A DNA stretch of 64,000 nt, taken from NCBI GenBank assembly GCA_025331565.1, contig JAFREQ010000017.1, positions 4,033,501-4,097,500 of the forward strand. The letters are read 5' to 3'. The notes below the pieces were generated by a model. The model made no database searches and was not told the DNA's origin. It saw only the letters and a program-made list of their open reading frames with translations. Position numbers and translations under genes: made by a program. Below, piece after piece: positions 38,798 to 52,720 of this stretch. Source of the DNA: Holacanthus passer (taxonomy: Eukaryota > Chordata > Actinopteri > Pomacanthidae). Position 1 is the first letter of the stretch. Every line of letters begins with the position of its first letter.

Positions 38798-39675
38798 GAG
38801 CTCCCGTGGGATTAGTCTGGCAGGCAGCGCCTCAGAAATGAGTGGAGGTTTTCTGCAGCCTGTCATTAAAACTGCTGACACCTCCACATCCAGACCTCCA
38901 CTGGAATATCATTTGTCTGAGGTGCAGTGAGCAGCCGAGGACTCAGCATACAAACCGCCGCGTCCCACCGACACGGTGCCGAACACTTCACACACACTCT
39001 GCACGAGCAAGGCAGCAAACAAAGGAATGGTGGCGTCCTGCAGGAAATGTCTAGTTAGCAGAAAGGAATGAAAAATGCAAAAAGTTCAAGAAATGGATCA
39101 GTTTCTTAGCTTCTCTCAGACAGAATCATGAAATCATTTGGGATAAAGCTAAATAGTATATAATAATATAGGTTAATATAATAGCAAAACGACAATGAAA
39201 TTCCCTGTGAAAACACCCTGACTGCATTTTATTAACTGAATTTTAAAAAATATTCACATTTGAAGCCAAGTACCACTTGTCAGGGTCAGTTGTGACTTAT
39301 GGGTGGGAATCAATGATCAGCTGTTTTAGATAAGAAAATGAAAATGAAGGAAATGCCAACCCCACCAACCACTGGATCAAAAACAATACACCCATAACGA
39401 CATATGGTCACAATCTAGTGGTCGCATGGACTATATGGGAGAACAGAAAGCTGTGGGAAAGAAGTTCAAACGAAACTTAGTGGTAGAGATTGAGTTTGCT
39501 TTTGTCAGTGTGCAATGCAAATTATTTTATTGGTCAGGGAAAAAACTGACACTAAAAATCAAGTGGACAAAAATGACCCTCTGGGAAAAACAGCAAATGC
39601 CTCCAACCTTTCAGGAAGACAACAACAGTATCATACATCAGGTCTGTGTCCTGGCTTCTGCAGAGAGAAAAGAAT

Positions 39676-39708
<33 letters not shown>

Positions 39709-42700
39709 GCCTTATTCATTTCTTTCCAGACGTACAGTAACAAGCTCTGGTGATCTGATCAGAGCCAAATTAAGATTTGTCCAATAAAGTTCGATGCGGG
39801 AAACGTCACGGGAAAATGTGGCACTTTTATTGAAGTCATTAATTTTCCCTGCAGGGTGTCAGGTCGAGCCTACGAGGGCTTTGAAACATGGACGGCTGCA
39901 CGGCCACCCGAGCATGAAATGAACAGCCAGGATTAAGTACCTGCAGCCCTGCACCTTCCCTCTGTCTCTCTGCCGCAGGACTGCTTTAGTCTTTCATGTT
40001 CAGTTTCTGTTTCCTTCGCCTCACGTCTTACCACACTCGTGTCTGCATTTCTTTTCCTCCTTCACGCTGATGACTAACCTCACTGTACCAGATGGCCACA
40101 GTTTCAGACAGAGTCAACTACAAACAAGCCGCATTACGAGGTTTAGCTGTAACAAATGAGTCTTTACACAGGAACTCTGTCGCTGCACCATCACCTTAAC
40201 CAGAGGTCATAGGATATAGCACGAAGCAGCAGCTACGATACAACACGGAGACCTAAAAATCTGTGATTGATCAACTTGAGCTACCAATAATTTCTGACAC
40301 CAGTATTAATATTATTCATTTGTATGTTTAAGCCTTCAGTGGACACAGTAGAGAGATGACGTGACTGAGCAAAAGAGAGCTCGAACAAAGGTCTCAAACA
40401 CTCGGGTTCATGGTTGGTGTCTTACTATTACTCTAGTAAAGACTGTTCAAAGTGAAGACGGCGTGGACACGTAGAAAGACTCAGTAATCGTCTCCTTTTC
40501 TGTAGCACCCGGCGCATTTTGTGATCCCACAGAGCAGAATGTCAACACAATTACTTTGGGGTATGTAATGGCCGAGGTTTATGGTCTTTATGGTTAAAGA
40601 CGAAAGAAAGGTCATCTGACGTCGTCTGGTTTGGTTGGAGTCCCCACAGCCATCCCACAGTGGACTGAACGGATACGTGTGGAATGAGACATGCGTGCAG
40701 TGTGCGCACATCATCCGTCTCCTACACCCATCATTTTTGCTGTGAATGTATGAGGTGCTGGGAACATTCAACCCAAGCTGACAGTTTTGAAAGTAAAGAG
40801 GTAGCTGCAGTTTTGAAAGACAAAAATGCCAAAGGTAACGGAGTCACTGTGACACTGCTCATCAGCCATTTTGAATAAAGTAGCGTGAGCTGTTGTAGCA
40901 CAAATTAGAAGCAGTGCTTAGTCTCAATGCTCCACTATCTCAGTATCACTAACAACAGAACTGTGTGGCTAGATTTTGAAATGTAATGCTAATTAACAAG
41001 CAGGCAGGACAGAATCATATCCTGATCGGTGATGATGTGGTGGAAAGAGCATTTATGTGCAACATGTGTGAGTTTTAAAGCACCGATCTGACCTGATCGT
41101 AGCTGCAGAAACATCAAGTCTGCGCAGTCATTTTAACGTGACTTGGAGGAAAATGATGAGCTGATAATGAAGCAGAACTTCGTGCTGCAGTGGTTGTCGG
41201 CCATGTTGGTAGCTTGTGTGTGTTTGTGTTTGCATGTGGAAATTACGCACCCACTCTGCCCATTAAGCCTGTGTGGGTAGTAAAATAGAGACATTTGACT
41301 CCCTCCTTGGGACAACAAATCATCCTGACTCACCGAAGCAGTTTGTGTTTGTGATCCACCGACGTTTGTATCAGATTCACTCTTTAATATGAGACGACAG
41401 CAACAAGAACAATTTACATGGAGTAACATGGAAAATGAAATGATGCTCTCATAACATCCAGCAAATTGTTGTCTGATGAATGGAAACAAAGATGAAAGCT
41501 CCTGTTATTGTGTCCAGTACACCTTCATTGAATATCATATTACTTACCAGGCTCTCTTTGTTTCATTTTATGGCCTTGTGTTACTGTAAACAGGCTGCTG
41601 GTCAGCAGAGGGGCTGTGGATGTAAATGGAGCCGGTTGATTGAATTTAGGCTTCCTGGAGCCTGATATAGAAACAGGAAGTGAGACATGAAAGAGGGGCT
41701 ACATCTGAGCGTGCACTGTGCATTGTAGAGCGATATGAAGTAAGTCACCCAGTCTGGCACTCCAACTTAAATTCCTGAAATATTTCTCAGAGTGATTCAT
41801 GTAACAAAGCAGGAAGGAAGAATATTTTTAGGCTGTGAACAGGGGCAGGTATAAATCTGCAAAGTCGGAAAAAGTTTTGGATATTCAAATCCATACTGCA
41901 GCTCGACAAAGAAAGTTAAGGAAGGAAGGAAGTTATGTTTCCATCCTTTTCTTTCTTTTCAGCCATAACTGCTGGTGGAAAGGTCTGAAAGTTCAAAGTC
42001 AGCTGCTTTGCATTCATCGGGTACAGTGTGTGAGATACGCTGCAGCCTGGAGGCCGACTGAGTGTCTGGATGTTGAAGCTCAGCCTCCGACTGATGTCAG
42101 AACGAGGCAGAAACTCCAGCTCTGTCTATTCTTCTTCTTCAGCTTCTCTCCCTTTTCCTCTCTTCCAATATGTTGAAAGGAGTCAAACAACTGTGGAACT
42201 GACTCTCTTTCTCGCCGTCTCTGAAATCTGCTACATTTCCCATATTTAAATTGAATCTACTGTTGTGACTTTATAATAACACATTTTATAATGACACAAT
42301 ATAAATAATATAAAACGACAACAACAGGAGATACAGTGCCGTAAAAACAACACAGTAAAAGAAATAACTGACATGAAATCAGATGGTAGAGTTTCAACAG
42401 AGTCAGAGGCCCTGAGAAAGACACATCAGTCACAAAATGGCCACACAGGAAGTTTGTTTGTCTGTGCTGTTGTGCTGAAGAGTGCTTGAAAGCAATAGAG
42501 TGATATGTCTTCCTCTGTGTGTTCAGAGTTAAAATCTTAATATCAGGATATCAAATCTGAATATTTCAGTGTGTGTGAATGAAGTGGACGTTTGGTTCGG
42601 GAGAATCTCTCCTCCATCTCTCCTCCGCTGGCTTCGTCTCTCTCTAACGTCATCTCTGACAAATTAGATTTCGTCTGCTGTCAGTTCTGGGAAATATTTT

Positions 42701-42933
42701 ATGTTTCAGCTTTCAACAGATTGTTAATGTTCAGGAAGACACAAACACACTGTGCTCGATTTGTTTCTTTTTTGTTTTGATCTGTATTTCTAAATCTTTT
42801 CTGTGGTTCTCTTTCTTTCTTTCTCTCTTATTCTCATCACACTGTTCTTATCTCTGTTAATTTCATTGGATTTGACAACTGTTTTGTTTGTTGATGTTCA
42901 GCGGCTTGTTTAATTAATCAATCGGCTGTCCTC

Positions 42934-42969
<36 letters not shown>

Positions 42970-43600
42970 GGTGATAGAGCCATATGATGACAGCGTGGGT
43001 CCTCGGGCCTCCGTCTCATGACTCAGCTCGGCAGCTGACGACGGGCTGGAAGCTGTTATCATGCGGTCGCTCTCTCTTGTTGTTCTCTGCTGCTCTCAGC
43101 AGCGCCGTCATCTTGTCTAACTTGTATTGTGGTGACAGACGCCATGTTCAGGCTGCGCCATAACAGTAACACATCCTGTCCTGATTATTATTTTCACCGA
43201 TATTGTAGTTGTGTGACATGTTCGCTTACATGAAGCCTGTAACTCTCTCGCTGGTGACCTGTTGTGGAAAAACTGAGAGTGAGGTTCTTTTGTTGTTCTT
43301 CACAGATTATCATCAATGAGAGCAAAGTGGTCACATGTCGGATTTCTCCTCTGACTTGCACAAAGTGTCCTGGTCTTCATTTTACATCGATCACCTGTCA
43401 ATCAAACAGTTGGGACTCCCATAGCAGAAATTTGTCTCACATGAAGAGAAGAGCTGAATCAAAACCAAACATCACAATAAAACACATTTGTACGAGGTGT
43501 TGGATTTGGTGGTGTTGGAACATTTGCACTGACAGAACCTTATGTCTGATGTCATGACCAAGTCAATGATCTCCATTTGATCTGGGATCTAACACTATAT
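38461..43600. other. Intergenic with microsatellites
   Basis: (CA)n at 38759-38790, 39677-39706 and 42936-42966. A non-repetitive, CpG-containing stretch follows at 42970-43180. Open frames lack domains. Confidence 0.5.
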
Positions 43601-43671
43601 CTTCATTTTGACATACAGTGATCATCACACCGGCCCATGAACCTGTCCACTTCAGCTTTATAGCAGGAGTT

Positions 43672-44211
43672 TTAGTTGCTTGTGAGTAGACTGAGAACAG
43701 CAGTGTCATCGGAGAATTTCACTACAAATTGAATAAGTTGAAAGGTGACACCATCATTTGTACACAGAGTAAACAAAAGCGGTGAAGTGACGCGTCCTTG
43801 GGGAACCTCTGTATTATTTACTGCTATATCAGAGAGTGCTGAATTCATTTTCACTTGTTGTGGCCTGTTTGATAAAGGACAGCACTCAATGCAAAAGAGG
43901 ATTCAACTTCCTCTCAACTAATGTTCGAAGCTAGATCTGTGGATGTTAAATGCAGAACTAAAATCAATAAACAGCAGTCTGACATGTGCAACAGAAGTTT
44001 CTAAGGGCTCCAAAAAGGGGCAGTATTGTAGAAATGGTGTCGTTTGTGCTGAAATTTCTCGTGTAAGCAAACTGATACCGATCTGATCACTCGTCTGTCG
44101 TGATCCTAAAGATTTCCTGACAGCTCCTGAAGCTAAAGCCATTGGTCTGTAATCATTATTTTCCTGAAGACAACACTTTTGAGGAACTGAAATTAATATC
44201 ACAGGATGCAA
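43672..44211 (-). mobile_element. Decayed non-LTR retrotransposon reverse-transcriptase fragment
   Basis: Two broken minus-strand frames carry RT blocks in the correct order. First comes ENNDYRPMAL (about 44163) and LLFIDFSSAFN (about 43977-43945), then a frame change, then VPQGRVTSPLLF (about 43806) and VVKFSDDTAVL (about 43720-43690). The catalytic FADD block reads FSDD. Much of the palm is missing or scrambled, so this is a dead remnant. The style resembles Rex1/CR1-type fish LINEs; the family is not certain. Confidence 0.75.
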
Positions 44212-45114
44212 CAGAAATCTCAGTGGAGTGGGCGGTCTGTAACACGCACATCGCAGGAGGGGGTGGAGGTCAGAAATCAGAAGAAGAAGAAGAAAACAGC
44301 TCTAATATAGACGGTAACTGACTGACTGACTGTGATTATGTCAATATCTGCATCCTAGAAGGAAATGTCCCTGTGTGGACAGAGAAATCCTCCTCAGCTC
44401 CTCTGTATGATCAGCTCTGATTACTGGTTTGATGGACTGAGCGACTGGACGATCGGTGGGGAGCAGTTGGATGACATTATGATCAGGAGGAGGCTTTGCT
44501 CTGGCTGTGCAGGCATGATTATCCCCGTGCCACACTTCTCGTATCGATGAAAGCCTGGCAGGGATTTCTCTAATGCTCAAATTCACCGAGGATCACTGCA
44601 GGTGAATCAGGCTTATATCAGACGTACGTGCCGGTGGAGACGGTCTGTAATTTGACAAGCTGCATATACAAACATGTTGGCATATTTCCTGGGTAGGTAA
44701 CGTGGGTGCAAGGTGAAGCACAGCAGTTCCAGGTCAAACACGCATGGCACCGTGGCAGTTCTCATCTCTGTTGGTGCATATAAGTCCATCCATTTGTGTA
44801 TAGATTTCCAGCACATGTCCTTGTGTGCAACTTGTTTTTCAAGGAGTTACGGATTACAGAGTAACGTATGAGGCAGTGGTAGTTTGGTGGTTGTCTGCAC
44901 ACACACCCTTTGCCAGGCTTCTTGGCACAGTGAATGGCTGGTCTGAGTAGTAGCTCCTTGATTATGTAACTCAACAGGTTTGGTCTGGGTGATACAGCAG
45001 TAATGCAGGTCCAGGAGCTCAGTCCTGCTTTATATTGGCAGACCAGTGTTAGTGAAGCATTGGACAACCTGGTTAGTTAGGAGGTAGACTGTGAAGGTGT
45101 GACACATGAGCCCC
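44212..45114. other. Sequence between the LINE remnant and the LINE-type tail
   Basis: The part at 44212-44330 may extend the RT remnant upstream. The frames at 44341-44586, 44613-44816 and 44762-45067 have no domain I recognise. It could be older mobile-element DNA. Confidence 0.35.
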
Positions 45115-45222
45115 GTTGTTCTGGGAAGTGTCTGTGAGTATATTGAGCGTCACTGGAAACCAGAGTCAAATTCCTTGTCTGTGTAAACATACCTGGTCAA
45201 TAAAGCTGATTCTGATTATTTG
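45115..45222 (+). mobile_element. LINE/SINE-type 3' tail
   Basis: The text GAGTCAAATTCCTTGTCTG, TGTAAACATACCTGG and TCAATAAAGCTGATTCTGATT is the typical 3' end of fish LINE and LINE-mobilised elements, ending in GATTCT units. It is on the + strand, opposite to the RT remnant at 43.7-44.2 kb, so it belongs to another insertion. Confidence 0.6.
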
Positions 45223-48200
45223 ATACATACGAGTGCAGAGGACAGGAACAGGAAAGACTGAGAGACAACATCTGACAAAGGACGAGATTTGAACCAGCAA
45301 TGTTAGACACGCAGCTTCGAGGCTGGGACATGTTCCAGTCTCCTTGCTGGGACCAGTGCAGGTCAACGCGGTGTGCAGCTATTTCCTGCTGAGCAGTACA
45401 AATATGACCCCGCTGAGACTGTGTGACAGACATGTTCTGGTGTCAGCTGATGACATACTCTGACTGCTGCACGCCGCTGACTCACATGCTGCAGGGACGC
45501 TGAAGTCAGATGCCATAGTAGTGCCTTTTAGTCCAAAGATATTACAAAAACTGATTACCTTGCTGGAGACTGAGCCTTTCTAATAATACAGTCTGGTTGT
45601 TTGGTCCAGATATACCCAATCATCTTCACCGTAATCTAATCTGAAGTCACTGTCTGTCATGACTCACCTGTAAAAGGATTAGGCCTTTGATGGATCGTTG
45701 TAATAACTGTAACTCTGGGCGGCAGCCACGCTGCTGGTGACAACCGTCTGTCAGCACTTCCTGTAACTGAGTAACAACTTAAACAAGGTGCTGCACACAT
45801 CATGGAAACTAGAGCAAATTATACCATCAGCACGGTGTATGATAAGCTAACTGTGAAATAAGTTGAACTCAAGGGAACTTTAATTACAGCAGCGATTCTC
45901 AAACTTCTTTAATGTCTTTGACCTCATTTTTAGATTCATAGCAGGGGATGGTGGAAGCGTCAATGATAGTGATTGTCAGACAAAACATGTCCTTTGCAAC
46001 ACCTTTTGTCGTTTTTTTTTATCACATGTGAAATGTCTGAAAACACACCTGCCGATGTGACATAATCGCAAAGTGAGATAACATTTAGGTGTGTCCCTCC
46101 CAGGTGATCTGCATGCTGTCTCACTGATATGACCGTGGCTCACATCTGGTTCAACACCTGGAGCAGAGCCATCTTTCATTTTAGTTACACCTGTGCTTTT
46201 CATGCTCTGACAGGTCAAAATATCTGCTGCTGAAAGGTCTATTGAAAAAGACTTGGACACGAATCAAGCATTTGTCCAAATGATTGAAATCAATTTACAC
46301 ATTCGTTTCTAATTTCTAAAAATAAATGTTTGAAATGTGCCACCAAGGCAGAATGAAGTCTCCATGAAGACTCTGCCCATTGAGTGTGTTTTTCATATTG
46401 TGTGAGGAAGGAAAGAAGGCTACATTATTGATAGTATCACGGTGTCACGGGTCATTGACGAAAGCAGTATTTAAGGTTTGGACGAGTGTTGCAGCAGTGT
46501 CATCACGTTGTGTGTTACTGCGTCTTGTGAAAGCACAGTTCTCTTTATTTCTGTAGCCTTTTCTGTAGCATAACCGACATATTGTAAGTGTAATTTCATT
46601 AGAAGCCTGACATGTCTAAATCGGATTTGTGAAGCGTTTTACAGCTGGTTTGGGACCGCAGCCGCCGGCGTCGTCAGCGACCCTCTGTAGCTGCAGTCCT
46701 GGCACATCCGCTCGCTCGTCTCTGTGTAACATGAGCGCCGGTGTCACAGCCGCCGGCCTGCCTCCACGGGACGCAGCAGATACGTCTGAGCTCACCACAG
46801 ATGTTATGATCATGCTCGCACACCAAACGCACCAATGCTGTGACTATCGCAGGAATATCTCTATTTCAGGCCTCAGGCGAGCTGCTGGTGAAGGGCAACC
46901 AACAACACCCACACGAACTCAGCATATAGATCAGTGGGGGATCGATGATGCATGGAATCTTGCAGTTTGGTGCTGATGACGAGCTTAGGTTAAACACGAC
47001 CGTTTTTGTTTATTCAGCAAATAATTTAACCCACGTGACTTTTACAACTTCTAAATATTGTTATCATTTTACTGTAAGCTCTCCTCTCCTCCAGATGTAA
47101 TCATTCAATTGTCATGTAGCTGGTTTGGCAGGACGCTTCACAAACATAACATCTCCTAAATGAGCTGGGACTGAACAATGACTGAACTCTGAACCGCATA
47201 GATAAAACCTGCAGCTCATGTGCAGGAGCGTCACAGGAACACAGTCGGACAGAATCTCCTCCGCTGCACGATTTCTTACATGTTTGCAAATTTAATCTGA
47301 AGACAAAATACAGTTACAGTTCTATATTTACTGTAAAGCGCTGGAGCATCTTTACAAGACCTCAGCTGTGGGTGTTTATTGGTGCGTTAAGGCTTTTTTT
47401 TTGCTCAGTGCTCTGGGGAATTACAGTAAGAACTGTTGAAGCAGCGCAGACTCCCACGAGCCCCGCAGGAGGAAAATAAAATACAAACAACAAGCCATCA
47501 GCCATCTGGAGGCTGCTGTGCATGAACAGACAGTTGCTCTTTGGCTTTGGTAGAACTGAAAATGAGCCCCTCCTAAATGCCAGTAATAATCCCTCATCTC
47601 ACAGAGTTAAACCAGGAAGTCTGTCTTATTGCATCCAGTATTGTCTTTGTTTGATCGTGTGTACGTATTTATTTCCTTTTTACTTTGTGCGTCTTGTCCA
47701 GTTTAAACAAGCCTCAAATAACCTTGCTGCTGGCTGTAACAGAACATCACCTCCTCCAGCCTGCTTCTTCTCCACCTGCCCTCATCAATCCTCCACCTTT
47801 ACTCAATTTCCCTCTTCCTTCCCTTTCATTTTTCTTTTTACCCTCCTCTTCTTCTACCACTCCTTCCTTTTCCTTCATCATTCTTGCATCTTCGCTCATC
47901 CTTTCCCCCTGCTCCTCTTTTAGTCCCTCGTCCTCTATTTACATTCCACATTTTTTGATATTGACATTGCTCTGATTCATGAAGAAAGACATTCACTTTT
48001 TATGCACTGACTTCCTCTTCGTCTCCCTCTTTCTCTCTGAAACAGTTATCCTTTATTGGACTCTTCTTCTTTCTGTCCCTCTTTGCATTTTCCTGCAACA
48101 TTTTTTTTTTCTGTGGTGGTTTTTTCAGTTTTAGTTCACATGCTGCTCCAGTTTAGATGTCTTATTTCATAGGGTTCATCATTAAGCCTTCATCCTAAAA

Positions 48201-49112
48201 CTACAGACCTACATTGTTATGGAGTGGTTGCAGGGTGGAGAGTTGAACTGACAAACAGGCAAATGTGAGGAAACACAGCACATGAAAATATAAAATCTAG
48301 AGAGTTATCTCGAGAGTGACTTGCTGCATAGAGAGCAAAGATAGTTTGGTCGTAACAGTGATCTGGCCAAGAGCGGGAGAAGAGTCAGGGTTGAAATACT
48401 GCAGGCTGATGAGCTGATGAGAGGCAGGTGAGCAGGCTGAGCTGATGGGCTGATTGCAGACAGGTGACGAGCAAGGATCCAGGAGAGAGAGCGACAGGTA
48501 CGACACACACAGACACAGAGAGACCCACATGACAGGAGGCGGAAACATAGACACAAAGGGACACCGATAAGATTATACTGTTCAGACTGTGTGGTCGTTC
48601 TCAGCAGCTGAACGAAGAGTCGCGTCCCAACAGATATTTTGTGGATACTACACTTCAAGAGAAACTGGCAACACCATGAAATCCAAACGATTAGCAAACG
48701 TAACAATATGCCTTCAATTCTCATGTTTACGTGAGGTGTGCATGTTACACAGAAATGGGGCACATGGTGTTTTTCTTTAGTAAGAGTTCATGTGTTATTT
48801 CCTGTCACATACATCCTTCGATAATGTTGCTGCTGGTTGTTATGTAACTTTATCTCTTGCATTCCCCACTGCAATCTGTAGATGTTAACTTACCCATATT
48901 ACACAAACCTGAAAGACTGAAGACACAATCCCTCATAATTCCAAAACCGGAGCTCACCCTCTTGCTTTGCCTGTGACTCACACAACACTACGGTGCCAGC
49001 TGACATTTTCAGACAGTCTCTCCTGGAAGAAATTCATAGTGTTGCACTTTTTTGTTCCACAAATAGTTGTGAAAGAATGAATAAAGAAAGTTAGAGAGGA
49101 AGGTTAAGAAGA
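45223..49112. other. Intergenic, no gene seen
   Basis: Contains a minus-strand B-box-like GGTTCAAATC (about 45286-45295), a CpG-rich islet at about 46640-46810 and a pyrimidine-rich tract at about 47740-47930. Overlapping frames in the CpG islet show no domain. Confidence 0.45.
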
Positions 49113-49190
49113 AGTGACAACGAGACACAATGTCCCCACTTTTAAAAATGTCCTCTCTCTGAAGGTGAATGAATTGGTTCTTACAAAGAG

Positions 49191-49235
<45 letters not shown>
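49113..49235. repeat. Partial GAGGAC-family repeat joined to (CA)n
   Basis: AATGTCCCCACTTTTAAAAA, TGTCCTCTC and GGTTCTTACAAAGAGCCCAC resemble parts of the family at 54747-54886 and run directly into (CA)n at 49193-49235. Confidence 0.4.
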
Positions 49236-49238
<3 letters not shown>

Positions 49239-49312
49239 TCCAGTCACAGTGTCTGCACTTTCTGTCATGGAGGTGATAAGTCAACTTTCTCCCAACAAAC
49301 CTCCTCTCCTCT

Positions 49313-49380
49313 CTCCTTTCTCCTCTCCTCTCCTCTCTCCTTTCCCCTCTCCTCTCCTCTCTCCTTTCTCCTCTCCTCTT
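49313..49380 (+). repeat. 24-bp homopyrimidine minisatellite
   Basis: Three tandem units beginning CTCCTTTC, at 49313, 49337 and 49361 (the last truncated), differ by about one base. All positions are pyrimidine on the + strand, a composition that can adopt triplex (H-DNA) structure. Confidence 0.8.
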
Positions 49381-52300
49381 GATGAGTTTATTGTGATGGA
49401 CTTTGGCAGGATGATGCCGGGGCTTTTCCCACCACACTTATGGGAGCTGACACTGAGCCATCCTCGCTCCTGTTTACAACTCATAATGACAGTCAGGGCC
49501 CTGTGGGACATCTGTCTCAAACTCTGAGCCATGAGGACAGGAATCGCAGCCAAACTGACGCTGTTGACAATCACAAATGTTTTACATTGTATTGTCTCTG
49601 TTTTCTTGGAACTCGGCACAAATATAAACCTGAGATGCAAGACGCAACATGGATGGAGGAGCAAGTGCAGTCCTGCAACACAGCATTTGATCAAAAGTGT
49701 CCTCAATTATAAAACACTGTGGACATCTGTGGAAATAGTTTTATTTTGTTTTAAAGTTGTGAAGTTGAAATGACCTTCATGAAGGATGGGATGTGTTGCA
49801 GGACTCGTGTAGAACACTGCATTAGCTTCGGCCTGATAAACTGGTAATTGAGTCTATATGAAGTCGTTTGTGATATAACGTTTGGCTCTCAGTGCTGTAT
49901 TATAGCCATATGTGTTGCTGTAACAGCTCAGTTTTCCCGCAGGCATCATTAACATGCTATCAAATCTAATCTCATCTCATCTCTTATTTTTCTGCTGCAT
50001 CGACACGGCCGCATGGGGAAGTCTGTTGTAAAGCTTTTAAACTGATGTTTTCTTTGTTTTGTTGTTTTCTAAAGGTCGTCAGTGAAATGAAAAGCTAGAA
50101 TAACACAGAGAGACCAGAGCTGTGTTTTAAGGGCAACGTCATTGATGCTGCTGGTTAAAAACATGTAGTGTAGTTAACTCGGATATTTCCCATCAACCAC
50201 AGAACACACACACACACACACACACACACTGAGGAACTGACAGTATAGAAGTAACGGTTAAATACACAGCTGCTGGGTTAGGAGAGCAGATCCACCTGAT
50301 GAAGGACCTGTTTGATATGGAAGATTTTGGGCCTTGTTTCCAGAGGATGGATGAACTTCTTCTTGGCAAAGCTGCTTTTTTAAATACAAAAGCAAACTTG
50401 CCCCTTGCTGTGGCAAAAGGTGAAGCAGTGAGATGATGATATGTCCCTACTTGCATATTTGTTTTATTATTTTACATCGCAGTGCCACAGTTCTCCGGCC
50501 ACTTGTGCTGCCATCTGTCGAACACTGTGGCACAGATTGTGATCAAGATTTTATTAGACCCATCTCACCGATGCGATGTCGCAACCGTGTTTTGCTCAAG
50601 TGTGTCGGCGCCTGTAGGACACAGGGCAGCGTTACATGGTGCAAGTTGCATGTTTGAAAGTCACATTTTCTGTCACATTTGTTCAGGCAGAATCTCTCTC
50701 TGTATTTCCCCACACACACTAAGCATTTGTTCTTAGCTGCTTCATCTTTGTATCTCATTCACGACTGAAACGCGTAGACAGGGTGTTACTCCACATGCTC
50801 ATGTGTTTCATGTCCAAAAATGTGCACACAGTAAAACAAGGTCCATTCAGAGCTATTTCTGTGACTTCGTCATGCAGCATGAATATAAACAGATTTCTAT
50901 AAAAGGCCGAACTATAATGGTGAGATGACATGTTGCTCCACTAAATCCAATTTAAATCAGCAGGAAAAAATAACTCATACTAATATTTCTCTCTCTGTGT
51001 GCACTACATGTGTATACAGCTGCTGTGTAAATGATTATCATCCAGCTTGAGTCACGATAAACAGAGAACAAACACTGAAGGGAATCAAACCCTTTGTGCT
51101 TTCAGTGAGAAATGTGGAGGTGGCTCCTTCCTCCTGTCAGTGTCTGTCTGCTGACGCTCACACCCACGCCCGCCCCGTTCCTCCATCACCAAATGGTACA
51201 GTAAATTTGACTTGTGCAAAATGTTACCATAGTGTACCGATACAGGCTGCTGACCACGTATGAAGACTTCTACCACCAAAGAGGTCAAAACTGTGGCAGC
51301 ACTTGTAGCATAAAGACCAACTTTTATTGGTTGGAATGGCTGCATTTATATGCACATTTAAGATCCGGTGATGTAGAGTCAATAAACCTTGTCAGACATG
51401 TTGTGTATAATTAGAAATGCAGTCTTCTACTCTCAGCCATCGTCGCTCATTAAATTTAATAGAATTACAAGTCACAGCCAAAATTTACCAGCTAGAAGTG
51501 ATTATTCATTCACACATGATTAGTTCAGAAATATTACAAAATGTCACTTTTCTTTTAAATGTCCCTGTCGGTGATATCACATGATGGACGAGAGCGAGAG
51601 CAGACTGAAGGCGGTTCAGCCTACACCACTGAACCTGCCAATTTTATTGAAAAATTTGTCGGCTCTGGATGCAAGTTGTGACCTAGATGTGAAATATGGC
51701 TTCCCTAAAAAGTACTAATCAGTGACACGCAGCCAGATGAGCATGAAGTGCAGCTCCCGTCCTGAAAACACAGAGACCTGAACACTGGAGATCTCTGATT
51801 TCTCTGAGATTTCACTACCATCTTTGTGCAACAATAATACTGAATGTCAGACCAAAGGTTTCTGGGTAGGACGGAAACATGAAGCTTTGGGAGAGGTCTT
51901 TGTTTCTGTGCAAAACTTTGTCCTCATTCCCATCAATTCCCTCCTGTCCTTCAAATTCCTCCTCAAATAATCCATCAGTAGATCTTATTCTTTTATTGTT
52001 CCTCAGGCGAAGCTTGTGAGCACTGGGTTGCCAGTTTGAGTCCCGAGAGGAGCTGGTGAAATCGATAGAATATGTCTTTCTTGCCCTCTTAGGAGTTCTG
52101 TAATCAAAGGCAAACTCTTTGAACAGATTCCTGGGAGGAAAGCAGCAGGCCCAGCAGGGTGTGGACAACAGCCTGAATTATTGGAGGCAGCTGTATGGGT
52201 CGTCTGTGCAAGCAGCTTATTAGGATCCATATTTACCTTTACTGTTGTGTGGCGACCTCTCGGAGCCATGTTGATTATAATGAAAGGAGGAAGTCAGGTG

Positions 52301-52479
52301 ATGTTGTGCACATAGTGAGGAGCTCTGTCTGAAACTATAGATGCATGTATCATAATGGAAAACAATAGGGTTTATATGGTAACAGAAATGAGAGTGGTTT
52401 CATCTGAAGTGGGTTGGAAAAAAAACGATGGACACGGGTGGTGTGGACGGATGGACGGACCAAAAGTCAACACTGACTT
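49381..52479. other. Intergenic, no gene seen
   Basis: (CA)n at 50204-50229. The minus-strand frames at 51815-52269 are open but show no recognisable domain. Otherwise AT-rich unique DNA. Confidence 0.5.
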
Positions 52480-52720
52480 ATTTTAACTTCCGTATGTAAT
52501 TAAACTTACGTAACTTATGTACTTATGTCAAACCAACTCATGATGCCTAAATCTAACAAAGTAGTTTTGGTGCCTAAACCTGTTCATGCTGTATTTAACC
52601 AAAGGAAATTCCCGTCTTTCCGTGAAGGACTGGAAGAGAGCAGCTCTGTTGTCGTGACGATGGACTGGATCTCATTGTCGGTGGGAACGTAGCAGCTGGG
52701 TCTCTGGTCGGCAACATATG
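52480..52720. repeat. Dispersed repeat copy (CCTAAACC-type), second copy
   Basis: Shares the CATGATG..CCTAAA..AGTAGTTTTGGTGCCTAAACC pattern with 29641-29760, then continues with GTATTTAACCAAAGG. Limits are approximate. Confidence 0.45.

Noticed and set aside
45286..45295. tRNA-like B box on the minus strand
   Set aside because: Same reason: a single motif without a fold.
46616..46976. Overlapping + and - frames in a CpG-rich islet
   Set aside because: No recognisable domain on either strand; GC-rich DNA keeps frames open by composition. Could be a small CpG island, but no exon borders are convincing.
49009..49706. Overlapping frames with Arg/Glu/Gly or His/Thr repeats
   Set aside because: They come from the 24-bp minisatellite and (CA)n; the repeats explain them fully.
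51815..52269. Minus-strand frames of 117 and 88 codons
   Set aside because: Overlap each other, no known domain, and no splice-consistent extension.
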